This document shows positions 47,520 to 57,564 of a stretch of DNA of 64,000 nt, piece after piece. The DNA is from Clostridium ragsdalei P11 (GTDB lineage: Bacteria > Bacillota > Clostridia > Clostridiales > Clostridiaceae), in contig NZ_LROS01000033.1 of NCBI RefSeq assembly GCF_001675165.1, forward strand, positions 176,822 through 240,821, read 5' to 3'. The first letter of the stretch is position 1. Each line of letters begins with the position of its first letter. Below the pieces are notes generated by a model. That model ran no database searches, was not told where the DNA came from, and worked only from the letters and a program-made list of their open reading frames with translations. The position numbers and the translations under genes were made by a program.

Positions 47520-49232
47520 ATGAGATGGTTTAATGATTTAAAAATTAAACAAAAACAGGTTATAGGTTTTTTTACAGTAATTTTATTTGTTGTAATAGTA
47601 GGAACAATAGGCACACTAAATATGTATAGAATAAATAAAGGTTCAAGTAGTATGTACAGTGTTAACTTGCAAAATGTTAAAAATCTTGATAAGGTTGATG
47701 CCGATATAATGCATCATCGTCTAGAATTAATGAATCTTGTAGAAAGCAGGGATAAGAATAAAGTTGAGGATACTGTGCAGACCATAACCATTTATCAAAA
47801 TGAAGATAATAGTCTGCTTAATAAATATAAAAGCTCTAGTTTGACTTTACAGGAAAAGAATTTACTATCTAAGTTAGAAAGTCAGCTAACTGACTGGAGG
47901 AGCATATGTGATAAGATTGTAGAGCTTATGCGTCAGGGAAAATATGATGAAGCAGCAAATTTAAATAAAGAAGCTATTACCTATAGAAGTAAATTGACCG
48001 CTACTATCGAGCAGTTAAGTGAAAGTGCAGTAAAGGAAGCTGATAATAAGAACATTGAAAATACAGCTACGTATAATAAGTCATTGTATATGATAATGAT
48101 AATTACTCTAATTGGAATAGTTGCGGCTTTCTTTTTAGGAAATAAGATTGCTTCATCAATTTCAAAAGAAGCAAATAATATTTTGAAATTTACAGATGCT
48201 ATAAGTCAGGGAGATTTAAGTAAATCTATTCAGGCATTGAGTAAAGATGAAATGGGAACTATAGCTAGAGAATTAGGTAAGGCCAATAAAAATATTAGAA
48301 ATTTGATAACTGAGATAACGCAAAGTACTGAGAATATAAGTGCTTCTAGTGAAGAGTTATCTGCTACTACGGAGGAAATCTCTTCTATGATGACGTCTGT
48401 AAATGAGTCTACTTCACAAATAGCAGATGGATCTGAAGATTTAAGTAGGATTACAGAAGAGATAAGTGCCTCTTGTGAAAAAATGGAACAAAATACACAT
48501 AAACTTACCCAAAAGGCAAATGAAGCTACAAAATCTTCAACAGAAATAAAAAAACGTGCTGTGGACATAAAGGAAAAGGCAGCTCAAAGTATAGAAGAAG
48601 GTACTGATATATATAATAAAAGAAGAGATGATATTATAAAGGCTATTGAAAAGGGCAAAGTGGTTTCAGAAGTTAAAATTATGGCAGCTTCTATTGGTGA
48701 TATAGCAGAGCAGACAAACCTTCTAGCATTAAATGCAGCTATTGAAGCTGCAAGTGCAGGTGAGCATGGCAAGGGATTTGCAGTAGTTGCAGATGAAGTT
48801 AGAAAACTGGCAGAAGAATCATCAGAAGCAGTTGAAAATATAAATAAAATGGTACTTGCGGTGGAAGATGCTTTTAATAATTTGTCTGACAGCGGCAAAG
48901 AAATTTTAAATTATATGTCAAATAGTGTTAAACCAAATTATCAAATTCTAATGGATACAGGACTGCAGTACGAAAAGGATGCAGAATTTATGAATCAGAT
49001 GTCAGAGGAAATTGCTGTAGCTTCAAAACAGATGAGTGAGATAGTATCTGAGGTAAATGGTGGTATCCAAAGTGCAGCAGCTACTGCCCAGGAGTCTGCG
49101 GCTGGGTCTGAGGAAATTTCCAGTAGTGTGAATGAGGTTACTAAGGCTATTTCAGATATATCTGGTTCCTCCCAAAGTCAGGCAGAGCTTGCAGAAAAAC
49201 TTACAGATATAGTAAGTCAATTTAAAATATAA
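47520..49232 (+). CDS. Methyl-accepting chemotaxis protein, riboswitch-controlled
   Basis: This 570-residue chemoreceptor has TM1 (about residues 14-35), an extracellular four-helix sensor (about 36-185), TM2 (about 188-208), HAMP and the signalling domain. The tip reads [24 protein letters not shown], with Ser where most receptors have Arg (AARAGE). It resembles the receptor at 43871-45583 in length and layout. It lies behind the c-di-GMP-II riboswitch at 47257-47366, so its synthesis probably depends on c-di-GMP. A consensus GAGGGGG site precedes the ATG. Confidence 0.95.
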   Translation: MRWFNDLKIKQKQVIGFFTVILFVVIVGTIGTLNMYRINKGSSSMYSVNLQNVKNLDKVDADIMHHRLELMNLVESRDKNKVEDTVQTITIYQNEDNSLLNKYKSSSLTLQEKNLLSKLESQLTDWRSICDKIVELMRQGKYDEAANLNKEAITYRSKLTATIEQLSESAVKEADNKNIENTATYNKSLYMIMIITLIGIVAAFFLGNKIASSISKEANNILKFTDAISQGDLSKSIQALSKDEMGTIARELGKANKNIRNLITEITQSTENISASSEELSATTEEISSMMTSVNESTSQIADGSEDLSRITEEISASCEKMEQNTHKLTQKANEATKSSTEIKKRAVDIKEKAAQSIEEGTDIYNKRRDDIIKAIEKGKVVSEVKIMAASIGDIAEQTNLLALNAAIEAASAGEHGKGFAVVADEVRKLAEESSEAVENINKMVLAVEDAFNNLSDSGKEILNYMSNSVKPNYQILMDTGLQYEKDAEFMNQMSEEIAVASKQMSEIVSEVNGGIQSAAATAQESAAGSEEISSSVNEVTKAISDISGSSQSQAELAEKLTDIVSQFKI

Positions 49233-49249
49233 AAATAAGTCATAAAAAT

Positions 49250-49287
49250 AGATTCATGAAAGTAAAATATTCATGAATCTGTTTTTT
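49250..49287. terminator. Bidirectional terminator between convergent chemoreceptor genes
   Basis: AGATTCATGAA at 49250-49260 pairs perfectly over 11 bases with 49270-49280. A T run follows on the right and an A run lies on the left. It reaches the stop codon of the minus-strand gene. Confidence 0.9.
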
Positions 49288-51463
49288 AACTTATCTTAAA
49301 TGCACCTACCATTTCTTGAAGGTTGTCAGATGAATATTCTAAAGTATCACTTATTTCTTTTAGCCTTGTTGTTTTGCTCAGTATTTCTTCAAGTAAATTT
49401 AGGGATTCTTCACTGCTGTTAGTACCTTTAACAGTTCTTCTATTTATTTCATCTGCAGCTTGATTTATATTTACAACCATGTTGTCTACATCTTCGCTTT
49501 CTTTATTAGTTATTTGGAATATATTGTCCATTTTTTTGTTTATATCTTCTATGTTTCCTATAATGTATTTGAAGGTACCTATACTATCATTTACACTGCT
49601 TGTAGAACCTTCAACTTTAGAGCCAATTTCATTAATTTCATGGAAAGTATTTTTAATTTCATTTTGAATATTGACAACTAAGGTACCTATGGATTTTGTT
49701 GCGTCCTCTGTTTCAACAGCCAATTTTGATATTTCTTCAGCTACTACTCCAAATCCCTTTCCTGCTTCACCAGCTCTTGCTGCTTCTATAGTGGCATTCA
49801 ATGCTAGAAGTTGAGTCTGATTACTGATGCTGGTTATTGTAGTAACTGCGTTGGTTATAGCATTTGAATGATCTCGAAGTACTGTTATTCTAGTGAGGGT
49901 TTTTTTCATAGCTTTTTCTAGATCATTTATAGAGTTAAGTATACTGTTAAAATAATCATTGGCTTTTACTGCACGATCACTAGTATTTACAATCTTGTCT
50001 GTAACCTCGTTTATAAGGGTATCCATTTCCTGTATTGATGTAGACATATTATTAAAGTGCTCTTTAGTACCTTGAAACACATTATTTTGCTTTTTAGAAA
50101 CATCCACTAGACCATTAACGGTTTTAGCTACTGTATTCATATTATCCGTTACTACATTAGTTAAATTGGAAACTACTTCAACAGAGTCTTTTGATGTTTT
50201 GGAAGAAATACCAACTCTCTTTATCATAGACATTTGATTATTTATAAATTTGTTGAACCATCTTGAAAGCTCACCTATTTCATCGTAAGAAAGTTTGTCT
50301 ACTCTTTTTGTTAAATCTCCTTTACCTTCAGCTATCATATGAAGTATATCTACAGTTCTGTTTAACGGTTTTACCACTAATTTTTGTGATACTGCATAAC
50401 TTACTAACGTAAGTATGCACCATGCTAGTATGGAGGATATGATTCCAGCACCAGGTTTTAAAGAACAAATTATACTATTTGTAGCTATAACCAAAGCTGA
50501 AGCAATTGATATTATAATAGGTATTTTTACATTTATACTTTTAAAGTTATATATTTCAGATATGTCCCCTTCACACATCATACCCCAAGTTTCATTGCTG
50601 TAAGGAGGAGTTATAAGGGTACCTTTACCACCTACAAGTATATGTCTGTAGTCAGGATAGCCTGGCCAGGTGTCTAGGTTTTCACCATTTTTAATGGTAT
50701 TTTTAACTCCTTGGTGTAGATCTCCTGTTTCGGGATCTGTAAATCTTATTTCAAATTCTGTATGTTTTTTAATTTTAACAATACTTCCCTTAGAAGTCCT
50801 TACGCCATCTTTAAGATTTTCTCCTTTAGTAAAAGTATTATCTTCAAATCTACTTCTGGATATAGCAGTTCCAGGTAATATATCTCTGTTTGTTTTTACC
50901 ATAAATAAATAATTATCACCGGAATCCTTGTATATATGAGTATCTTCATCCTGGATTACATTACTCATATCGTCATTGAGTATTCGTCCTAAAAGTATTC
51001 TTTTGTTACCGGAACAATTTGAATAAGGTGTAGAAAAAAGTAAAGTTACTTCATCTGCAAATTTCTTTTTGGATAAATCTATGTCTAAAGTAAACGCATC
51101 CTCATAAGGACCATACATGAGTTTTTCATTTTTTATGCCGCTTTTATAATTAGGAAAAGTACTCATATCAATACCTATATGTTTTTTACAAGTAGAACTT
51201 AATATTTTTCCACTTTCATCTAATATGAATAGCTCACAAAAATCATCATATTGATTTAATTTTTTATCCAGTTCCTGTAGTAAGTTACTGTCATCTTCAT
51301 CAAAGTTTTTTATAATATTTTCTGTATTCTCAAGCTGCATCCATTTATCCCTAAACCAATTGTCTAACGCTTTTTTTCTTCCTTTTGATATACCTTCAAA
51401 TACCTGTCTAGATTGATTTTTGATTTTTTTATTTAATGAATACATTAATTTTAATTTTATCAT
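49286..51463 (-). CDS. Methyl-accepting chemotaxis protein with N-terminal, apparently cytoplasmic sensor
   Basis: This 725-residue receptor has an unusual layout. The first 320 or so residues form a Cache-like sensor ([16 protein letters not shown] near 80), but there is no transmembrane helix before it. Two adjacent helices (about 325-350 and 358-385) come next, then HAMP and a signalling domain with tip [24 protein letters not shown]. The start is well supported by AGGGGG upstream, so no anchor has been missed by a wrong start. The sensor should therefore face the cytoplasm unless the N terminus is exported without a helix. Confidence 0.92.
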   Translation of the reverse strand: MIKLKLMYSLNKKIKNQSRQVFEGISKGRKKALDNWFRDKWMQLENTENIIKNFDEDDSNLLQELDKKLNQYDDFCELFILDESGKILSSTCKKHIGIDMSTFPNYKSGIKNEKLMYGPYEDAFTLDIDLSKKKFADEVTLLFSTPYSNCSGNKRILLGRILNDDMSNVIQDEDTHIYKDSGDNYLFMVKTNRDILPGTAISRSRFEDNTFTKGENLKDGVRTSKGSIVKIKKHTEFEIRFTDPETGDLHQGVKNTIKNGENLDTWPGYPDYRHILVGGKGTLITPPYSNETWGMMCEGDISEIYNFKSINVKIPIIISIASALVIATNSIICSLKPGAGIISSILAWCILTLVSYAVSQKLVVKPLNRTVDILHMIAEGKGDLTKRVDKLSYDEIGELSRWFNKFINNQMSMIKRVGISSKTSKDSVEVVSNLTNVVTDNMNTVAKTVNGLVDVSKKQNNVFQGTKEHFNNMSTSIQEMDTLINEVTDKIVNTSDRAVKANDYFNSILNSINDLEKAMKKTLTRITVLRDHSNAITNAVTTITSISNQTQLLALNATIEAARAGEAGKGFGVVAEEISKLAVETEDATKSIGTLVVNIQNEIKNTFHEINEIGSKVEGSTSSVNDSIGTFKYIIGNIEDINKKMDNIFQITNKESEDVDNMVVNINQAADEINRRTVKGTNSSEESLNLLEEILSKTTRLKEISDTLEYSSDNLQEMVGAFKIS

Positions 51464-51547
51464 AAGCTGCCCCCTTTTGCTAAATAATAAATTATTCTAC
51501 ATAATTAAATAAAATCCTTTAATTTAGGTAAAAAAATTTAATAATTA

Positions 51548-52726
51548 CTATAAATGGAATTCTACAAATTTTTCTTCTTTGTGAGAAAAACTTATTTTTA
51601 AAAAAATGGGAGTTATAATTGTAGTTAGTATCACAACTATAAGTGTTGGAAGAAATATATCCTCTGATATAATATGATTTTGAAGTCCAATATTGGCAGT
51701 TATTATAGCTACTTCTCCTCTTGAAATCATACCTATTCCTATTTGAATAGATTCACTTTTGCTCATTTTTAGTGCTTTTGCAGCACCGCCACATCCTACT
51801 ATTTTACCAATTACGGCAATAATAAACATAACTAAAGTTATGAGTAGTACATTAAAATTTATACCTTTCAAATTGGCTTCTAAACCTACACTTGCAAAAA
51901 ATATAGGTGAGAGGAAACCTGTCGAAATTGAATTTATACTCCTTACAAGGTAAGTTTTATGTGAAATTGAAGAGAGTACTAATCCACATATATAAGCTCC
52001 TGTTATAGCAGCTATTCCAAGAGATTCTGCAATAAAAGCTACAAACAATGCAGCAGATAATGAAAATGTAAGAAGTTCACGTCCTGGTTTCACTTTACTT
52101 GTAAATTTGTTTATATACTTTGGCAAATAAATTATTCCTAAAACAGAAAAAATGCAAAAACTAAATATTTTCATAAAAAGTAATAGAAATGAAGATGAAG
52201 TTTGGGAACCAGAAGTTTTAGCTATAGCTAGTACTATTGATATTAGAATAAGTCCTATTACATCATCCATTACTGCAGCGCCTAATATATTTATGCCTGA
52301 TCGTGTATTTAGTTTACCAAGTTCTTTTAATGTTTCAACTGAAATACTTACGCTGGTAGCACTTAAAATTACTCCAACAAATACATTTTCTAGAAAATTT
52401 TTAAAAAATGCATAGGCTCCTATTGTACCTAAAATAAGAGGTAATACAACACCAAAAGTTGCAATTATTAATGAAGATAAGCCTGCTTTTTTAAATTCTT
52501 CAACATTAGTTTCAAGTCCTGCTAGAAACATAAGCATAATTACGCCTATATCTGAAAGCAGTTTTATATTTTCATCGTATTGAACTAAATTTAATACAAT
52601 AGGGCCTAGGATTACACCCGCAATCAATGCACCTAATACTTCAGGCATTTTTAACTTTTTACTTATAATTCCTCCTGTTTTTGTAAATATTAGGATTGCT
52701 GTAATATATAGCAGAGTTTTTTCCAT
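51548..52726 (-). CDS. CPA2-type cation/proton antiporter
   Basis: This 392-residue membrane protein has about 12-13 helices of the KefB/NapA-like Na+/H+ exchanger family. Family segments are GGIISKKLKMPEVLGALIAGVILGP near residue 14, LMFLAGLETNVEEF near 64, and the AAVMDDVIGLILISI motif near 150, whose Asp pair carries the ion. It lacks a C-terminal TrkA-N domain, so it is more likely a Na+/H+ antiporter than a regulated K+ efflux system. AGGGGGAA precedes its ATG. It is divergent from the nitrogen operon. Confidence 0.9.
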   Translation of the reverse strand: MEKTLLYITAILIFTKTGGIISKKLKMPEVLGALIAGVILGPIVLNLVQYDENIKLLSDIGVIMLMFLAGLETNVEEFKKAGLSSLIIATFGVVLPLILGTIGAYAFFKNFLENVFVGVILSATSVSISVETLKELGKLNTRSGINILGAAVMDDVIGLILISIVLAIAKTSGSQTSSSFLLLFMKIFSFCIFSVLGIIYLPKYINKFTSKVKPGRELLTFSLSAALFVAFIAESLGIAAITGAYICGLVLSSISHKTYLVRSINSISTGFLSPIFFASVGLEANLKGINFNVLLITLVMFIIAVIGKIVGCGGAAKALKMSKSESIQIGIGMISRGEVAIITANIGLQNHIISEDIFLPTLIVVILTTIITPIFLKISFSHKEEKFVEFHL

Positions 52727-53024
52727 GAATATTCCCCCTGATATAATTGAAATAAATAGTTAAAATTATTAAATTATCAATATATACCATATGTTAGCAT
52801 TAATATTCTAATTAATCAATAATAAAATTGTAAATATGCAAAAATATAAATTGGAATTTGCCATCCTGTTGTTTTATGCAAGCTAAAATAATAATATTAG
52901 CATTCTAATTAGCAAATAGTTAATCATTTAATAAAAAAACTAGTTGATTTTTAATAAAAATGTGGTATTATTTATATTAAATTACCAATATTACAAATTA
53001 ATGATATAACAGGGGGTTGGCTAT
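52727..53024. promoter_or_regulatory. Divergent intergenic region with nitrogen-operon promoter
   Basis: This very A/T-rich gap holds a good promoter for the nitrogen operon: TTGATT at 52944-52949 and TATTAT at 52966-52971, 16 bases apart, with a TG just before the -10. Two similar TTAGCATT...ATTCTAATTA segments (about 52794 and 52898) could be operator copies. I see no GlnR-type TGT-N-A box. Confidence 0.45.
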
Positions 53025-53363
53025 ATGAAAAAAATGACAATAATTATTAGGCAGGGAAAACAGGAACTTCTCAAACAATTATTACATGATTCAGGGGTAA
53101 AAGGCATGACTATCTCAAATGTAGTTGGCTGCGGTAATCAAAAAGGATGTACTGAATTTTATAGAGGAACTCAACTTAGAACGACACTTATTCACAAAGT
53201 AAAAGTAGATGTGGTGGTTAGTGATGATGTAGTGGAAGAAATTATAGATAAAATTTGTAAGGCTATATCTACTAATACAGTTGGCGATGGTAAGATATTT
53301 ATTTCACCTATAGAAAATGCAGTGAGAATTAGAACAGGAGAAAAAGGGGAAAAAGCACTATAG
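53025..53363 (+). CDS. P-II family nitrogen regulator (GlnB/GlnK-like), copy 1
   Basis: This 112-residue trimeric signal protein binds ATP, ADP and 2-oxoglutarate and gates ammonium channels. The T-loop (GNQKGCTEFYRG) and the C-terminal VGDGKIF nucleotide-binding motif are present. The position equivalent to Tyr51, uridylylated in E. coli, is Leu (YRGTQL), so control by uridylylation is unlikely. It is followed by a small membrane protein and an ammonium transporter gene, which it probably regulates by direct binding. Confidence 0.93.
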   Translation: MKKMTIIIRQGKQELLKQLLHDSGVKGMTISNVVGCGNQKGCTEFYRGTQLRTTLIHKVKVDVVVSDDVVEEIIDKICKAISTNTVGDGKIFISPIENAVRIRTGEKGEKAL

Positions 53364-53374
53364 GGGTGGATACT

Positions 53375-53647
53375 ATGGGTAAAAAATTTTTAATACTAAT
53401 TCTTATGTTACTTGATGGTTTAATAATAATTTCAGGGGCTCTTTTTACTGCATACAGTGCTTATTTCAATGTAAAAGTAAAAGTTTTAAACTTAAATGTT
53501 TCTGGTATAATTTTTGGTTTATTAATTTTATATTTTGGTATACGTTATATTCCAAAACTTTTTAAACTAAAAAAACAGATAGAAAAGCCGAACATGAAAT
53601 TTTCTTGGTCAAATTTTCAGATATTAAAGAGGGGGAGATCTAAATGA
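53375..53647 (+). CDS. Small two-helix membrane protein, unknown function
   Basis: This protein of about 90 residues has two hydrophobic helices (about 4-28 and 40-58) and a basic C-terminal tail with many Lys. I do not recognise a family. I chose the ATG at 53375, 5-6 bases after GGGGTGG; a GTG at 53366 lies inside that site. It sits between glnB and amt, and its end overlaps the amt start in ATGA. That suggests a role with the ammonium channel, such as assembly or P-II docking. The role is inferred only from context. Confidence 0.75.
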   Translation: MGKKFLILILMLLDGLIIISGALFTAYSAYFNVKVKVLNLNVSGIIFGLLILYFGIRYIPKLFKLKKQIEKPNMKFSWSNFQILKRGRSK

Positions 53648-55254
53648 AAAAGATAAGAAAATGTTCTATAGCTGCGATATTTTTGGTTGTATTTATTAAT
53701 GCTTTTTCAATAGTTGCTTTTGCGGATAACTCTACACCTAAAGCGGATCCTTCGGGTGCATCAATAGGAAATTCTTATGATATAACTGCAAAACAACAGG
53801 GTAAACCTACAAAGCAAGAGGTCTTAGATCAAATTGGAAAAAATAAAATAGGAATAAACTTCGTATGGGTTATATTGACGGGATGTTTGATATTTTTCTT
53901 TCAAGCTGGTTTTGCCATGGTTGAAACAGGGTTTTGTCGGGCGAAAAATGCCATGCATACTATGACTATGAATTATATGGTATTTTTGGTCGGTGCTATA
54001 GGATATTTCATTTCAGGATTTGCACTTCAATTTGGAGGTGTAGGTAGCTGGGCTTCACTAGGAGCTGGAACTTCAACACTTAGTCATGAAGTAACTGTTG
54101 GAGGATGGGGGTTATTTGGTACCCATGGATTCTTTTTAAACAGTGGAGGAACTTATGATGCAGGGGTTTATGCACTATTTTTCTTTCAGATGGTGTTTAT
54201 GGATACAACCTGTACGGTACCTACGGGGGCAATGGCAGAAAGAGTTAAATATTCAGCGATTGTAATAAATTCTTTCTTTGTATCCTTACTATATTACCCT
54301 ATATTTGGAAATTGGATGTGGGGTGGAGGATGGCTTTCACAGCTTGGAGTAAAAGCAGGACTTGGTCATGGTGCATTGGATTTTGCAGGTTCCTCCGTTG
54401 TACATGCAATGGGTGGAGTAATGGCCTTAGCTGGTGCAATAGTAATAGGTCCTAGAATAGGAAAATTTAGAAAAGATGGAACTGCAGTAGCATTTCCAGG
54501 ACATGATATTCCTATGGCTATAGTTGGTACAATCATACTTTTCTTTGGTTGGTTTGTGTTTAATGCAGGCAGTACTACAAATGGTGATGATTTAAGACTT
54601 GCTGTAGTTGCAACAAATACAATGATAGCCGGAGCTATAGGTGGACTTGCAGGAATGTTCTATATGTGGATTAAATATGGGAAACCTGATCCGGGAATGA
54701 CTTGTAATGGAGCTTTGGCAGGGTTGGTTGCTATTACTGCTCCTTGTGCATTTGTAAATGCGATTTCTTCATTTATAATAGGACTTATAGCGGGAATTAT
54801 AGTTTGCATATCTGTAAAAGTTGTTGAAGACAAATTTAAGATTGATGACCCTGTTGGGGCTGTGTCCGTACATGGAGTTAATGGAATGTGGGGAATTTTA
54901 TCTTTAGGATTATTTGCAGATGGAACTTATGGTGATGGACTAAATGGTGTAGCTGGAACAGTAAGGGGATTATTTTATGGTGGCGGATTTTCACAACTTG
55001 CAGCGCAATGTGTAGATATACTTACGCTTATTGTATGGGGGTTTGGAATGTCATTCTTATTTTTTAAGATATTAAACAAGGTTATGGATGGTGGAATTAG
55101 AGTTAGTGAGGAAGTAGAAATTAAAGGGTTAGATATTCCTGAAATGGGCATGCTTGCATATCCTGATTTTACTTTAACTTCAGATAACTCAGAAATTCAG
55201 GAATCTATTCAAGAATACTTTGATAATAAACAACTTCAAAAAACTAATAAATAA
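53644..55254 (+). CDS. amt: Ammonium transporter (Amt), long form with signal peptide
   Basis: Amt proteins are trimeric ammonium channels. This 536-residue copy has a cleavable-looking signal sequence (about residues 1-28) and a 40-residue hydrophilic segment. Eleven helices follow. The twin pore histidines are His254 (VVHAMGG) and His410 (VSVHGVNG), and GFCRAKN lies near the first helix. It is coupled to the small membrane protein by a 4-base overlap. It is longer than the second copy at 55814. Confidence 0.94.
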   Translation: MKKIRKCSIAAIFLVVFINAFSIVAFADNSTPKADPSGASIGNSYDITAKQQGKPTKQEVLDQIGKNKIGINFVWVILTGCLIFFFQAGFAMVETGFCRAKNAMHTMTMNYMVFLVGAIGYFISGFALQFGGVGSWASLGAGTSTLSHEVTVGGWGLFGTHGFFLNSGGTYDAGVYALFFFQMVFMDTTCTVPTGAMAERVKYSAIVINSFFVSLLYYPIFGNWMWGGGWLSQLGVKAGLGHGALDFAGSSVVHAMGGVMALAGAIVIGPRIGKFRKDGTAVAFPGHDIPMAIVGTIILFFGWFVFNAGSTTNGDDLRLAVVATNTMIAGAIGGLAGMFYMWIKYGKPDPGMTCNGALAGLVAITAPCAFVNAISSFIIGLIAGIIVCISVKVVEDKFKIDDPVGAVSVHGVNGMWGILSLGLFADGTYGDGLNGVAGTVRGLFYGGGFSQLAAQCVDILTLIVWGFGMSFLFFKILNKVMDGGIRVSEEVEIKGLDIPEMGMLAYPDFTLTSDNSEIQESIQEYFDNKQLQKTNK

Positions 55255-55385
55255 GATATATTTCAAAATATATCTTGAGTTATGAAATCTACGATTTAAA
55301 TTTTATTCATATATTGTGATGTGTTTTAAATAAAAGACGCTTAACTATTTTGTGTATATAAATAGCTAAGAGCCTTTTTGTTTTT
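55253..55385 (+). terminator. Hairpin and terminator after first amt gene
   Basis: An 11-base stem with a 2-base loop at 55253-55276 overlaps the amt stop. A second, imperfect stem at 55336-55350 and 55360-55374 (mismatches at three positions) is followed by TTTTTGTTTTT. The second is the likely terminator. Confidence 0.65.
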
Positions 55386-55530
55386 AAATAAATAGATTTC
55401 ACTGAAGACTTTTTTACTATTTGAACTTATCTCTTGCAAACTACAAATATTTGTTTAGTAATATATTCATATTATTGAGTATTGTAAAAATATATTTTAA
55501 TTATTATATGATTAAATTTGTTATATATCA

Positions 55531-55634
55531 GCATAGAGTTGGGCAAAATACCCGTATGCGCTAAAAAGTGTTTTATATATATTTTAATATTTTAAATTGG
55601 AGGGTTATTTGTGATTATTATTTTAGTAATATAA
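55531..55634 (+). other. Structured element and seven-codon mini-ORF upstream of second amt
   Basis: Within the 559-base gap, GCATA (55531-55535) pairs with TATGC (55555-55559) around an inner GGG/CCC stem with an A-rich loop, giving a G/C-rich hairpin in A/T-rich surroundings. Fifty bases on, GGAGGG at 55599-55604 precedes a GTG at 55611 that opens only seven codons, (M)IIILVI, then stops. It may be a leader or a remnant. Its relation to the amt promoter at 55727 is unclear. Confidence 0.35.
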
Positions 55635-55726
55635 TATTCAAATAAGTTTTATCATTGAATTCAAATATTCAATTAGTAATAAAAACACATTAAAAAAAAT
55701 AATTTTATAAAATATGAATAATACTA

Positions 55727-55755
55727 TTGATAATTTGTCGAAAAATTAGTATTAT
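55727..55755 (+). promoter_or_regulatory. Promoter for second amt-glnB pair
   Basis: TTGATA at 55727-55732 and TATTAT at 55750-55755 are exactly 17 bases apart, about 60 bases before the start codon. Confidence 0.6.
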
Positions 55756-55813
55756 ATATATAAGTTTTTCAAAATTTATAAATTTATAATTATTTTTTTA
55801 AGGAGGTATTTTT

Positions 55814-57043
55814 ATGTACGGAGTAAATGGAGCAGATACAGTTTTCGTACTTATAAGCGCGGCACTAGTAATGATAATGACTCCAGCACTGGCCTTATTT
55901 TATGCAGGAATGGTTAGAGGAAAAAACACTTTAAACAGCACTCTTCATAGTTTTTCAGCTTTAGCAGTTATATCTATTCAATGGATACTTATAGGATACA
56001 CATTGTGTTTTGGCACAGACATTGGAGGAATCATAGGTGGTTTTAATTTTGCAGGTTTAAAAGGAGTTGGATTTGCACCAAATGCAGATTACGCAGCTAC
56101 TATTCCACAGCAAGTATATATGTTGTTTCAGCTTATGTTTGCTATAATAACTCCAGCACTTATATCAGGATCTATTGCAGAAAGAATGAAATTTATGCCT
56201 TGGGTAGCATTTGTTTTACTTTGGACAACTTTAGTTTATGATCCTATTGCTCACTGGGTATGGGGAACAGGTGGATGGCTTAAAAATCTCGGAGCTTTGG
56301 ATTTTGCAGGTGGTAATGTAGTTCATATTAGTTCAGGTATTTCTGGACTTGTAGCAGCACTTATGCTTGGTAAAAGGAAGAATGTAGGCAAACCTAGTAA
56401 CCTGCCGATGACATGCTTAGGAGCTGCCATACTTTGGTTTGGTTGGTATGGGTTTAATGCTGGAAGTGCACTTGCTATAAATGATGTAGCAGTAAATGCT
56501 TTTATAACTACAAATACTTCCGCAGCAGCTTCAGCAATAAGTTGGAGTATTTGTGAACTTCTCTATAGGAAGAAAGTTACTTCTCTTGGAGTTGCCAGTG
56601 GAATAGTTGCAGGTCTTGTAGCTATAACTCCAGGCGCAGGTTTTGTAAGTCCTTTAGCTTCAATACTTATTGGATTAATAGGAGGAGCTATTTGTTACAC
56701 TACTGTTACTTTTGCAAAAGCTAAATTTGGATATGATGATGCACTTGATGCTTTTGGATGTCATGGTGTAGGAGGAATCTGGGGAGGGATTGCTACAGGA
56801 ATATTTGCATGGAAAGCAATAAACTCTGCCGGTTCGAGTGGACTTATACATGGAAATCCTAAATTGGTTTTAATTCAACTTACAGCTGTTCTGGCAAGTG
56901 TTGTATATTCTGCAATAGTTACATTTATAATAATTAAAGTAATTAAAGCTGTAAGTGGAATAAGAGTAACTGATAAAGATGAACAGATTGGACTTGATGT
57001 TACAGAACATGGTGAAGAAGCTTATGGAGGAATGAATATTTAA
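55814..57043 (+). CDS. amt: Ammonium transporter (Amt), short form
   Basis: This 409-residue channel has eleven helices and no signal peptide. It starts directly with the first helix (GADTVFVLISAALVMIMTPALALFYAGMVR). Pore histidines are His171 (NVVHISSG) and His317 (FGCHGVGG). An AAGGAGG site precedes the ATG. It is followed by its own P-II gene 128 bases on, the usual amt-glnK pairing. With the copy at 53644 it gives two ammonium channels, likely with different affinities or conditions. Confidence 0.96.
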   Translation: MYGVNGADTVFVLISAALVMIMTPALALFYAGMVRGKNTLNSTLHSFSALAVISIQWILIGYTLCFGTDIGGIIGGFNFAGLKGVGFAPNADYAATIPQQVYMLFQLMFAIITPALISGSIAERMKFMPWVAFVLLWTTLVYDPIAHWVWGTGGWLKNLGALDFAGGNVVHISSGISGLVAALMLGKRKNVGKPSNLPMTCLGAAILWFGWYGFNAGSALAINDVAVNAFITTNTSAAASAISWSICELLYRKKVTSLGVASGIVAGLVAITPGAGFVSPLASILIGLIGGAICYTTVTFAKAKFGYDDALDAFGCHGVGGIWGGIATGIFAWKAINSAGSSGLIHGNPKLVLIQLTAVLASVVYSAIVTFIIIKVIKAVSGIRVTDKDEQIGLDVTEHGEEAYGGMNI

Positions 57044-57171
57044 CAATTGACTATTTTATTGTAAGAAAGGGAACTCTAGTTTAAAATAAGAATTGAATTA
57101 GAGAGTTAATTTTAATAAAACATCATAAGTTATATTATGAAAGTAAATATATTTTTAAAGGAGGTAAAATA

Positions 57172-57546
57172 ATGGGAGACAAACTTACTAAGGTTGATAT
57201 TATTACTTCTGGCGGAAGATTTGAAGAGCTGAAACAAGCATTAGGAGATATAGGCATTTCAGGTATGACTGTTACAAATGTTTTAGGGTGTGGAATGCAA
57301 AAAGGCCATAAAGAATATTATCGTGGGTTAACTATGGATATTAATTTATTGCCTAAAGTTAAAGTAGAAATAATAGTTTGTGAGGTACCTGTAGAAAAAG
57401 TTGTTGAAACTGCTAAAAAAGTTCTTCACACTGGAGAAATGGGCGATGGAAAAATATTTGTATACAATGTAGAAAATGTTATACGAATAAGTACTGGTGA
57501 CGAAGGCAAAGCTGCTCTGCAATATAACAAAGATGATAAAAGGTAA
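57172..57546 (+). CDS. P-II family nitrogen regulator (GlnB/GlnK-like), copy 2
   Basis: This 124-residue P-II protein has the T-loop GMQKGHKEYYRG and the MGDGKIFVYNVENVIRISTG nucleotide-binding segment. The Tyr51 position is Met (YRGLTM), so like copy 1 it lacks the uridylylation site. An AAAGGAGG site precedes the ATG. It probably plugs the Amt at 55814. It is about 12 residues longer at the C terminus than usual. Confidence 0.93.
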   Translation: MGDKLTKVDIITSGGRFEELKQALGDIGISGMTVTNVLGCGMQKGHKEYYRGLTMDINLLPKVKVEIIVCEVPVEKVVETAKKVLHTGEMGDGKIFVYNVENVIRISTGDEGKAALQYNKDDKR

Positions 57547-57564
57547 TGATAAACAGAGTTCTTG

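Noticed and set aside
55531..55559. Third c-di-GMP-II riboswitch upstream of the second amt gene
   Set aside because: It has a TTGGG block, but lacks the downstream AGTAGTGCAACCGACC-type block and cannot form the pseudoknot.
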